Positions 1-6,080 of a DNA stretch of 12,689 nucleotides are shown in pieces; the first letter of the stretch is position 1; each line of letters opens with the position of its first letter. The notes under the pieces were generated by a model. That model worked only from the letters and a program-made list of their open reading frames with translations, had not been told where the DNA came from and searched no databases. Both the position numbers and the translations under genes were made by a program. Origin of the DNA: DAXETY01 sp051155755 (GTDB lineage: Bacteria > Desulfobacterota > Desulfobacteria > Desulfobacterales > SG8-13); the NCBI GenBank assembly GCA_051155755.1, contig DAXETY010000107.1, positions 1 to 12,689 on the forward strand, written 5' to 3'.

Positions 1-1167
1 GCCGCGGTCAAGGGGTTGATGGCCGTTGTTACCGGCAGTCTGGCGCTGACCGCCAGCGCCATCGACTCGGCCACCGATGCGGTGGCCTCCCTGGTGCTGC
101 TGGGCGGCCTGCGGCTGTCCACCCTGAAAACCCGCAAGTTTCCCCTCGGACTGTACAAGATCGAAAACGTCCTGTCGGTGGTGGTGGCCCTGTTCATTTT
201 TCTGGCCGGATACGAGATCGCCCGGGAAGCTTTTACGGCCGAAGCCGTGCGGCCCCGCATCTCGGTATGGGTCATCGTCTTGCAGGCGGCCGCCACCGCA
301 GCGGTGCTGCTTTTCGGTCGCTATGCCCTGAGGATCGGCCGTCAAACCGAATCGCCGACGCTGGTGGCAGAAGGACGCCACCGCCAGGTGGACGCGCTGT
401 CTTCGCTGATCGTTCTGATTTCTTTGATTTTCGATTTTTTCAATATCCAGTGGAAACCGCTGGGATTCGGCATCGATCAGATTGCCGCGGTCATCGTGCT
501 GGCCTTCATCGCCCATACCGGCTGGGAGTTGCTCTCCGACGGCATGCGAGTGCTGCTGGACGCCCCCATCGATTTTGACACCCTCGAGCGGATTCGCAAG
601 ATCGTGCTCAACGATCCGATGGTCACCGAAATCAAGTTCCTGCGGGGACGCAACGCCGGTCGTTTCCGGTTTCTCAACATTCGAATCGCCGTGCGCGCCA
701 CTGATTTCGAAAAGGCCCACCAGGTCAGCGAGCGCATCGAGGGGCGAATCCGGCGCGACATCGCGCACGTGGAAGGTATCACCATTCACTACGAGCCCCG
801 CAAAGCCGACCACCATCGCATCGCCGTACCGTTGGAAAACCGGCAGGGCGCCCTGAGCGAACATTTCGGCGAATCGCCCTTTTTTGCCGTTGTCCAGTTT
901 CGCACGGCCGACGGCAAGGTCAACGAACAGACGCTGCTGGAGAATCCGCACCGGCAGGTGGAAAAAGGCAAAGGCATCCGGGTGGCCGAATGGCTGGTGG
1001 GCCAGAAGGTCGATGAAATCCGGATGCGCGAGGACACCAAGCACAAGGGGCCGAGCTACGTCTTTGCCGACGCCGGCCTGGATGTCGTGCAGACCGAAGC
1101 CCGGCATCTGGAGTCCCTGGTGGAAGAAATCGCCGCAAGCTACCGGGAGGCAGGGGCCAGCGGCTGA
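1..1167 (+). CDS. Cation diffusion facilitator (YiiP-like) with C-terminal NifX-like domain, 5' truncated
   Basis: Inner-membrane divalent cation/proton antiporter of the CDF family, probably exporting Fe(II) or Zn(II). The reading frame is open to the first base and enters inside a membrane helix, so the true start lies upstream; 388 residues remain. The motif DSATD in the second helix and HRQVD in a later helix match the DxxxD and HxxxD tetrahedral metal site of YiiP. Hydrophobic segments follow to about residue 180, then a cytoplasmic CDF dimerisation domain (about 190-265, ending near ITIHYEP). Unlike plain CDF proteins, it continues about 120 residues into a domain beginning HRIAVPLENRQGALSEHFGE and resembling the dinitrogenase Fe-Mo cofactor (NifX/NifB C-terminal) fold. 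The next gene encodes a free NifX-like domain 28 bp downstream. Transport family is secure; metal specificity and the regulatory role of the tail are inference. Confidence 0.9.
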   Translation, partial: AAVKGLMAVVTGSLALTASAIDSATDAVASLVLLGGLRLSTLKTRKFPLGLYKIENVLSVVVALFIFLAGYEIAREAFTAEAVRPRISVWVIVLQAAATAAVLLFGRYALRIGRQTESPTLVAEGRHRQVDALSSLIVLISLIFDFFNIQWKPLGFGIDQIAAVIVLAFIAHTGWELLSDGMRVLLDAPIDFDTLERIRKIVLNDPMVTEIKFLRGRNAGRFRFLNIRIAVRATDFEKAHQVSERIEGRIRRDIAHVEGITIHYEPRKADHHRIAVPLENRQGALSEHFGESPFFAVVQFRTADGKVNEQTLLENPHRQVEKGKGIRVAEWLVGQKVDEIRMREDTKHKGPSYVFADAGLDVVQTEARHLESLVEEIAASYREAGASG

Positions 1168-1195
1168 TGCACCTGGATGAAAAGGGAGTTGGAAA

Positions 1196-1819
1196 ATGAA
1201 AATTGCCATCAGTTCCACCGGAACCGATCTCGATGCGCAAATCGATCCGCGTTTCGGGCGGTGTGCCCACTTCGTTTTTCTGGACACCGAAGATGAGCGT
1301 GTGGATGCCTATGAAAACCAAAGTGCGGCGCTCAGCGTCGGCGCCGGTATCCAGGCGGCCGAATTTGTCGTTTGCCAAGGTGCTGAAGCACTAATTACCG
1401 GGCATTGCGGGCCCAATGCCGTGGCGGTCTTTGCCGCCGCCGGCATTGGGGTGTATTCCGGGCAAACCGGCACCGTAAAAGATGCGGTGGCACGTTTGCA
1501 GGCCGGTGAACTGACTGCGGCATCGCAGGCCTCCGCACCGGAAAATGCCGGGCGCCCGGCGGCCGGCGAACCCGGTACCGCGTTCGGTTCCGGAATGGGG
1601 CGCTACCGGGGCGGTGCAGGGCGCGGAATGGGAAGAGGCATGCGCCGGATGGCGGTGGGCCGCGGAGCGCGTGTCAGCGCTGACAAACCGGATGGTTCCG
1701 GGACCGGCGGCGGTCCGGCAGTCGAAAAAGAGACCATGGCCGATTTGCGCCAACAGATCGTTGATTTACAGCGGCAGATCGAGGTTCTTCAAGCCAGGAT
1801 CGATGCCCTGGAGAAATGA
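1196..1819 (+). CDS. NifX/NifB-type dinitrogenase Fe-Mo cofactor domain protein with Gly/Arg-rich linker and coiled-coil tail
   Basis: 207 residues in three parts. Residues 1 to about 105 form a NifX-like metal-cofactor-binding domain: start MKIAISSTG, then the family signature DPRFGRC, then a segment ALITGHCGPNAV close to the family's usual G-x-x-G-x-N/K region. Residues about 118-165 are a low-complexity Gly/Arg/Met linker (GMGRGMRRM), the composition seen in DUF5320 proteins. Residues about 178-207 form a heptad-like helix (LRQQIVDLQRQIEVLQARI), probably a coiled coil for oligomerisation. The start has a GGGAGTTGG ribosome site 7-8 bases upstream. It follows the CDF gene by 28 bp and is 10 bp before the scaffold gene, so an operon is likely. 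The family binds or carries metal-sulfur clusters (NifX, NafY, ORP); the actual cofactor here is unknown. Confidence 0.88.
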   Translation: MKIAISSTGTDLDAQIDPRFGRCAHFVFLDTEDERVDAYENQSAALSVGAGIQAAEFVVCQGAEALITGHCGPNAVAVFAAAGIGVYSGQTGTVKDAVARLQAGELTAASQASAPENAGRPAAGEPGTAFGSGMGRYRGGAGRGMGRGMRRMAVGRGARVSADKPDGSGTGGGPAVEKETMADLRQQIVDLQRQIEVLQARIDALEK

Positions 1820-1829
1820 AAGGCGACCC

Positions 1830-2267
1830 ATGGGAAGCTGGGACGATTTTGTCGACGATTTGCAGGAACAGATTTACGACGAAGCCCGAAAAACATACGG
1901 TGAAAAAGGTTTTCAGCGCTGGCGCCAACCCCGCTACATGGGGCGTATGCAAAATTGCCATGCCAGTGCCCGGATCACGGGAACCTGTGGCGACACCATG
2001 GAAATTTACCTGAAGTTCGCGCTCGACCGCGTCGAGGCGGCGTCTTTTTTCACCGACGGCTGCGCTGCCAGCGTAATCTGCGGTTCCGTTGCCGCAGAAT
2101 TGGCGCTGGGCAAAGATCCGGATGCATTGACCGGCGTCAGCGGAGATGCCGTGGTCGCTGAAATCGGCCGGCTGCCTCAAAAGGACCGACATTGCGCCGA
2201 TTTGGCTGCGGCGGCCGTGCAGGAAGCCTTAAGCGACTACATGAAACGGCAGTCCGGCAGCCGCTGA
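1830..2267 (+). CDS. IscU/NifU N-terminal-type iron-sulfur cluster scaffold protein
   Basis: 145 residues, similar in length to IscU. The three cluster-ligand cysteines of the family are present in their usual contexts: C53 in GTCGDTM (with the conserved Asp55), C78 in DGCAAS, and C122 in RHCADLA. Two extra cysteines, C43 and C84, are also seen. There is no C-terminal NifU thioredoxin-like domain. Scaffold proteins of this type assemble [2Fe-2S] or [4Fe-4S] clusters from cysteine-desulfurase sulfur and pass them on; no desulfurase gene is visible here. The start at the ATG of MGSWDDF is chosen because the frame upstream overlaps the preceding gene and because a GAAAGG site lies just before it. 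The 10 bp spacing to the NifX gene supports cotranscription and a shared role in building a metal-sulfur cofactor (inference). Confidence 0.88.
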   Translation: MGSWDDFVDDLQEQIYDEARKTYGEKGFQRWRQPRYMGRMQNCHASARITGTCGDTMEIYLKFALDRVEAASFFTDGCAASVICGSVAAELALGKDPDALTGVSGDAVVAEIGRLPQKDRHCADLAAAAVQEALSDYMKRQSGSR

Positions 2268-2317
2268 TCTGCCGGGCTTGCCCGGGGCTCGCCAACCGAG
2301 GCTGGAAAGGAATGAAC

Positions 2318-2701
2318 ATGACACGCGCCGCGATTATCCGTTGTGAAAAAAACGAACACCGCTGCCCCTTGACCAGTTGCCTGAACTGTCTGCTCGATTG
2401 CAAAGAAGGGTTTGCCGGGTACAAAGAATGCCGCCCGGCGGGGATTTTCACCTGCCGTTGTCCGGGCGACGATGTCGGCAGTCTGGCCAAAATCCTCAAG
2501 GCCAAAGGAGCCGACGTCATTCATATCTGCACCTGTACCTTCGCCCGTAAAAGCGAGCGGGGCTGGACTTCGGTCGAAGGGGGGTTTTGTGACCGTCTGG
2601 AGGCGATCGTCGAGCGGATCGGTCGGGAAACCGGTTTGCCGGTCGTCAAGGGCACGGCCCATCTGCCGAAAGACGGCATTCCGGACCGATTGAGCGGATA
2701 G
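2318..2701 (+). CDS. Cysteine-rich CGGC-domain-like protein
   Basis: 127 residues with at least eleven cysteines. They are concentrated at the N-terminus (C9, C16, C21, C24, C28, C38, C46, C48), followed by C71 and C73 in VIHICTC and C91. The arrangement, a beta-strand AAIIRC start followed by a CxCPG segment and an ADVIH-x-C strand, resembles the CGGC family of anaerobes, which is thought to bind metal or Fe-S; its biochemical role is unknown. I chose the second of two adjacent ATGs because GGAAAGGA lies 7 bases before it but only about 1 base before the ATG at 2312. The gene lies 50 bp after the scaffold gene and 19 bp before the regulator gene, within the same plus-strand run. A metal-binding or electron-transfer role is inference. 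Confidence 0.8.
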   Translation: MTRAAIIRCEKNEHRCPLTSCLNCLLDCKEGFAGYKECRPAGIFTCRCPGDDVGSLAKILKAKGADVIHICTCTFARKSERGWTSVEGGFCDRLEAIVERIGRETGLPVVKGTAHLPKDGIPDRLSG

Positions 2702-2720
2702 GTTGGGGGAACAGTCTGCC

Positions 2721-4103
2721 ATGAGGATCAGCAACGGTATAAAGCAACCCCCCCCGACACCGACGGATGCGATCCTGGAAAGTATTTCGGACGGGGTTTT
2801 TACAGTGGACCGGGAATGGCGCATCACATCGTTCAACCGCGCCGCCGAAGAGATTACGGGCGTGCCGCGGCAGGAGGCCATTGGCCGTCGCTGTGCGGAC
2901 GTATTTCGCTCCAGCATGTGCGGCAGCGAATGTGCGTTGCAGCAGACCCTGAAAACCGGCAAACCCATCATCGGTAAATCCGGCTATATCATCGACGCCG
3001 GCGGGGAGCGCATCCCCATCAGCATCTCCACCGCCGTGCTGCGGGACGGCGACGGTCGCGTGATCGGCGGTGCGGAGACCTTCCGCGACCTTTCCGAAGT
3101 CGAAGCCTTGCGACTGGAACTGGAGGGTAAATTCCGGGTCGGCGATCTGACCAGTCGAAGCCCGCTGATGCAGCGCATTTTCGAGGTGCTGCCGGCCGTG
3201 GCCGCCAGCCCCAGTACGGTGCTGGTGCTCGGAGAAACCGGCACCGGCAAGGAACTTTTCGCGCGCACGATTCATTCCCTCAGCCCCCGCAACGCACGCC
3301 GGTTCATCGCGGTCAACTGCGGGGCACTTCCCGACACATTGCTGGAATCGGAGCTGTTCGGCTACAAGGCCGGTGCATTCACCGGTGCGCAAAAGGACAA
3401 GCCCGGACGCTTTGCCCTGGCCGAGGGCGGCACGATCTTCCTTGATGAAATTGCCGAGGTCAGCCCCGCCCTGCAGGTTCGGCTGCTTCGCATCCTCCAG
3501 GAGCGAACATACGAACCATTGGGTGCAACCCGATCCGAGACGGCCGATGTGCGTGTGGTTGCCTCCACCAACAAAGACCTGGCCGAGCAGGTGCGCCGGG
3601 GTCTTTTCCGGGAAGATCTGTATTACCGCGTGAATGTGGTGCGCCTGGAGCTGCCCCCGCTGCGACGGCGCAAAGAAGACATACCGCTTCTGCTGGATCA
3701 ATTCATCGCCCGTTTCAACCGGCTGCAGCAAAAAAACGTGGGCGGCATCACCGCCGAAGCGTTGTCTCTGCTGATGGCCTATGATTGGCCCGGCAACATC
3801 CGCGAGTTGGAAAACGTGATCGAGCGGGCCTTCATTCTCTGTCGCCACGGCGACATCGGAATCGAACATTTGCCTGCCGAGCTGACCGCACACGGCTTCG
3901 CCTCAAATACCCGTGCCGATGTGCGTTCCGCCCACGACATCCTCGATACGCAAGCCATCCGCGCCGCACTCGAACGAAATGCCTTCGACCGCACGGCGAC
4001 AGCGCGCGAGCTCGGAATTCACAAGACCACGCTGTACCGCAAAATGAAGAAGCTGGGCATTCGGCTTCCGCAGCAGGACGGACGTCACAGCCGCAAGCCG
4101 TAG
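2721..4103 (+). CDS. Sigma-54-dependent transcriptional activator (PAS - AAA+ - Fis HTH)
   Basis: 460-residue NtrC-type enhancer-binding protein. Residues about 14-130 are a PAS sensor domain. The central AAA+ ATPase has Walker A GETGTGKE at 171-178, the sigma-54 contact loop GAFTGA at 218-223, and Walker B FLDE with D242/E243. The C-terminal Fis-type helix-turn-helix is about residues 420-450 (ARELGIHKTTLYRKM). There is no receiver domain, so it is probably controlled by ligand or redox through the PAS domain, which carries C58, C67 and C71. ATG at 2721 is preferred over the TTG at 2703 because GGGGGA lies 10 bases before the ATG. The gene ends directly before a palindrome plus sigma-54 promoter, and a second such pair lies 750 bp downstream. 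It is therefore the likely activator of both, as the cognate activator is for the Desulfovibrio orp genes. Confidence 0.95.
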   Translation: MRISNGIKQPPPTPTDAILESISDGVFTVDREWRITSFNRAAEEITGVPRQEAIGRRCADVFRSSMCGSECALQQTLKTGKPIIGKSGYIIDAGGERIPISISTAVLRDGDGRVIGGAETFRDLSEVEALRLELEGKFRVGDLTSRSPLMQRIFEVLPAVAASPSTVLVLGETGTGKELFARTIHSLSPRNARRFIAVNCGALPDTLLESELFGYKAGAFTGAQKDKPGRFALAEGGTIFLDEIAEVSPALQVRLLRILQERTYEPLGATRSETADVRVVASTNKDLAEQVRRGLFREDLYYRVNVVRLELPPLRRRKEDIPLLLDQFIARFNRLQQKNVGGITAEALSLLMAYDWPGNIRELENVIERAFILCRHGDIGIEHLPAELTAHGFASNTRADVRSAHDILDTQAIRAALERNAFDRTATARELGIHKTTLYRKMKKLGIRLPQQDGRHSRKP

Positions 4104-4125
4104 CCTTCGCAACCCGAGATCCGTG

Positions 4126-4153
4126 ATTTCGGCAGTGTTTGCATGAATGCAAC
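4126..4153. promoter_or_regulatory. Candidate activator-binding palindrome (upstream activating sequence 1)
   Basis: The 14-base perfect palindrome TTGCAT-GA-ATGCAA occupies 4139-4152. It is preceded by ATTTCGGCAGTG, a flank shared (10 of 12 bases) with the second site at 4878. Its centre is about 138 bp before the predicted start of transcription from the sigma-54 promoter at 4258, a normal distance for an enhancer-binding protein. Binding by the 2721-4103 product is inference. Confidence 0.75.
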
Positions 4154-4257
4154 GGTTGTCCCGCACCCACGGGGGACCCGGATCCTTCGGACCTCTCCCG
4201 ATCCACTTCCGGAAGGAGTCTGCACCTTGCGATTGCTCGAAAATATATCGGCAATTT

Positions 4258-4274
4258 TGGTACAGGGATTGCTT
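4258..4274 (+). promoter_or_regulatory. Sigma-54 (-24/-12) promoter for the DUF2267-like gene
   Basis: TGGTAC-AGGGA-TTGCTT matches the consensus TGGCAC-N5-TTGCW with one change (T for C). The invariant GG and GC are separated by exactly 10 bases. Transcription would start near 4284, about 50 bp before the ATG at 4335. An A/T-rich stretch lies just upstream. Confidence 0.85.
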
Positions 4275-4334
4275 GTTTTAATGGTGGAATGAAAGCAATT
4301 TTGAATTGCCGGTTCACAAAAGAAGGGATTTGTC

Positions 4335-4799
4335 ATGCAATCAGAATATCCGATCAATGACGCGGGATTGAACCCGGGAGCAAAAGAAGGGCATTTTTCA
4401 ACTTCAACCCTGAATTGGAATTATCGTCATTTTTTTATCCGGCCGCTGAAGAACTTGGATTGCATTCCAGACGAATCCACGGCCGATGCCGTTACTCGCG
4501 CGGTGCTGGGAATTCTTTGCTGCGCCGTCAGCGAGAAAACCGCCCGCCGGCTGACCCGCCACTTGCCGAATCCGCTTACGCTGCAAAGCCTGCGAGACGT
4601 ACAGCAAGATTCAAGCCCGGTGTCGCATGACGAGTGTATCGTCGCAATTTCTCGAAAGTTCCAGATTTCTCAGGAAAATGCCGCCCGGCTGACCCAAACG
4701 GTTCTCGACAGCGTCAAGTGTGCCGTTGGCGAAATCATTCTCACGGAATCCGCCAAAGCACTGGGCGAGGATTGGTACCGGGCTGCCACAGGCAAATAA
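4335..4799 (+). CDS. DUF2267-like helical protein under sigma-54 control
   Basis: 154 residues, soluble, no signal peptide. After an unstructured N-terminal part of about 45 residues, two similar helical halves appear. One is around ADAVTRAVLGILCCAVSEKTARRLTRHLP and the other around ENAARLTQTVLDSVKCAVGEI, the tandem pattern of DUF2267 proteins. That family's biochemical role is not established. AGAAGGGA sits 6 bases before the ATG, and the sigma-54 promoter at 4258 is the only promoter seen. It is the first gene after the activator gene and appears to form its own unit, because a second sigma-54 promoter follows before the next gene. Base composition is somewhat lower in GC than its neighbours. 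The DUF2267 call rests on recalled pattern only. Confidence 0.75.
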   Translation: MQSEYPINDAGLNPGAKEGHFSTSTLNWNYRHFFIRPLKNLDCIPDESTADAVTRAVLGILCCAVSEKTARRLTRHLPNPLTLQSLRDVQQDSSPVSHDECIVAISRKFQISQENAARLTQTVLDSVKCAVGEIILTESAKALGEDWYRAATGK

Positions 4800-4856
4800 G
4801 CGGTGGTCTGCAGCGATCTCCTTCCGGCCTTTCGAATTACTGTGTGCTTAAATACC

Positions 4857-4872
4857 GTAGCAAAAATGCAAC
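4857..4872. promoter_or_regulatory. Possible weak second half of the activator site
   Basis: GTAGCAAAAATGCAAC contains an exact ATGCAA half-site at 4866-4871 and a GCAA at 4860-4863, about 20 bases before the stronger palindrome at 4890. Paired sites are common for enhancer-binding proteins, but this one is degenerate. Confidence 0.3.
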
Positions 4873-4877
4873 TTTTA

Positions 4878-4903
4878 ATTCCTGCAGTGTTGCATGAACG
4901 CAA
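4878..4903. promoter_or_regulatory. Candidate activator-binding palindrome (upstream activating sequence 2)
   Basis: TTGCAT-GA-ACGCAA at 4890-4903 is the same palindrome as at 4139 with one base changed, and it has the same flank ATTCCTGCAGTG directly before it. Its centre lies about 121 bp before the predicted start site of the sigma-54 promoter at 4992. Occurrence of the site at similar distances from two sigma-54 promoters makes chance unlikely. Confidence 0.75.
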
Positions 4904-4991
4904 TACTATGGCTTCGGCGCGGCCATCGCCTGACAATAAAATTTCAATTATATTCAATTCCTTATGGAAGTAATGCTTCCGGAGGCATTTT

Positions 4992-5007
4992 TGGCACCGG
5001 ATTTGCT
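4992..5007 (+). promoter_or_regulatory. Sigma-54 (-24/-12) promoter for the NifX/zinc-ribbon operon
   Basis: TGGCAC-CGGAT-TTGCT is an exact match to the sigma-54 consensus, with GG and GC separated by 10 bases. Transcription would start near 5018. This excludes the upstream in-frame ATG at 4894 as the normal start and fixes the start of the following gene at 5044. Confidence 0.92.
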
Positions 5008-5043
5008 CTGGATCCTGTGCAAGCGTGGAGTCGAAATTCAGAG

Positions 5044-5646
5044 ATGAAAACTGCATTTTCCTATTGGAATCGCCGAATCGCACCGGTCTTTGACACCACC
5101 CGGGAGTTGCTGATTGTCGAGGAAGATGCCGGTCAACTTCTCGGCCGGGAGCCGCAAACACTACCGGAGGGGCCGATATTTTCAAAAGTGCTGCGACTGG
5201 TGGCGCTGGGTGCCCATACGCTGGTTTGCGGCGCGATCTCCAGGTCCATGCAGGAACTGATCACCGCCTACGGCATCCGGGTGGTTCCGTTTGTGGCCGG
5301 TGATCTGGAAACGGTCATCCGGGCCTGGCTCGACGGCAATCGAATGCTCGAGACTTTTGCCATGCCCGGCTGTCGCAGCGGGGGGCGGCGGCGGTTCAGG
5401 AAGATGCACGAACGTTATCCGGAGGAAAACGCCATGATTGGAAGGGGACACGGCTTGAAGGCCGGAAGTCGCAACAGGCAGGGGCCCGGCGGCCAACGGC
5501 CGGGGCGCATGGGCGGTGTGGCGGCCGCAGGCCCCAGCGGATATTGCGTGTGTCCGCAATGCGGCCGGCGGTTGCCACATCAACGTGGCATGCCCTGTGT
5601 AGAGCGCCGGTGCCCGAATTGCGGAATCGCCATGACGAGACAATAA
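5044..5646 (+). CDS. NifX-like metal-cofactor domain fused to a C-terminal zinc ribbon
   Basis: 200 residues. Residues 1 to about 110 form a NifX/ORP-type domain: the MKTAFSYWNRRIAPVFD start corresponds to the family's strand-loop-FD region, followed by a second strand-helix half (VALGAHTLVCGAISRSMQ, then GIRVVPFVAG). A Gly/Arg-rich linker covers about 115-165. The last 35 residues form a treble-clef or zinc ribbon: C170-P-x-C173 and C190-P-x-C193, with additional C168 and C185 and the conserved PHQRGMPC link. The ribosome site before the ATG is weak (GTGGAG, 13 bases away), but the sigma-54 start near 5018 supports this start. An in-frame ATG at 5434 has a much stronger site and may yield the zinc ribbon alone. 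It is the first gene of an operon with small Gly-rich proteins, a radical SAM protein and an Mrp ATPase. Cluster binding is inferred from the family. Confidence 0.85.
   Translation: MKTAFSYWNRRIAPVFDTTRELLIVEEDAGQLLGREPQTLPEGPIFSKVLRLVALGAHTLVCGAISRSMQELITAYGIRVVPFVAGDLETVIRAWLDGNRMLETFAMPGCRSGGRRRFRKMHERYPEENAMIGRGHGLKAGSRNRQGPGGQRPGRMGGVAAAGPSGYCVCPQCGRRLPHQRGMPCVERRCPNCGIAMTRQ
5421..5436 (+). promoter_or_regulatory. Strong internal ribosome binding site and in-frame ATG
   Basis: GGAGGAAA at 5421-5428 followed 5 bases later by ATG at 5434 lies inside the NifX/zinc-ribbon gene and in its frame. Initiation here would give a 70-residue Gly/Arg-rich zinc-ribbon protein ending at 5646. It is a better ribosome site than the one at the main start. 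Confidence 0.5.
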
Positions 5647-5674
5647 CCTGTGTTAGAGAAAGGAGAAGAAGATC

Positions 5675-6061
5675 ATGCCAAGAGGAGATCGATCAGGACC
5701 GATGGGAACGGGTGCGATGAGCGGCCGCGCGGCCGGATATTGCGCCGGTTTCGGAATGCCGGGATTTTCCAACGCCGGTCCCGGGCGCGGATTTGCAATG
5801 GGCTACGGCCGGGGCCGCGGGGGTTGGGGATGTGGATTCGGCGGCGGCGGCCGCGGCTGGCGGAACATGTTTTATGCCACCGGGCAGCCACGCTGGATGC
5901 GCACAGGTTACGGTTATCCGGCCGCCTATCCGCAGCCCGATCCGGAGTTTGAAAAACAGGCCTTGAAAAGCCAGTCCGAAGCCCTGCAATCGGAGCTGGA
6001 TGCCATCAAAAAACGTCTGGCCGACATCGAATCCGAAAGCGCTGCGGAATCGCAGGGCTGA
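5675..6061 (+). CDS. DUF5320-like Gly/Met/Arg-rich protein with C-terminal coiled coil
   Basis: 128 residues. The N-terminal motif MPRGDRSGPMGTGAMSGR followed by GYCAGF is the hallmark of the small DUF5320 proteins found next to NifX and Mrp genes in anaerobes. Residues about 25-65 are Gly/aromatic-rich, and residues about 92-124 form a charged heptad helix (LKSQSEALQSELDAIKKRL), probably a coiled coil. The function of the family is unknown. A GAAAGGAG site lies about 10 bases before the ATG. The gene is 28 bp after the zinc-ribbon gene and 19 bp before a second, shorter relative. The tail resembles that of the NifX protein at 1196-1819, suggesting the two might pair (inference). Confidence 0.85.
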   Translation: MPRGDRSGPMGTGAMSGRAAGYCAGFGMPGFSNAGPGRGFAMGYGRGRGGWGCGFGGGGRGWRNMFYATGQPRWMRTGYGYPAAYPQPDPEFEKQALKSQSEALQSELDAIKKRLADIESESAAESQG

Positions 6062-6080
6062 AAAACGAAGGGACCATCGA

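Noticed and set aside
2703..2720. TTG start for the sigma-54 activator
   Set aside because: The GGGGGA ribosome site overlaps this TTG and is correctly spaced for the ATG at 2721.
2646..3893. Long open frame of 415 codons on the minus strand
   Set aside because: It lies opposite the activator gene, whose PAS, AAA+ and HTH motifs are unmistakable. The antisense translation shows no domain and is a by-product of high-GC codon bias.
4894..5043. Upstream in-frame start for the NifX/zinc-ribbon gene
   Set aside because: That ATG is inside the activator palindrome and upstream of the sigma-54 promoter, so it would not be in the transcript. The 50 extra residues do not look like NifX.
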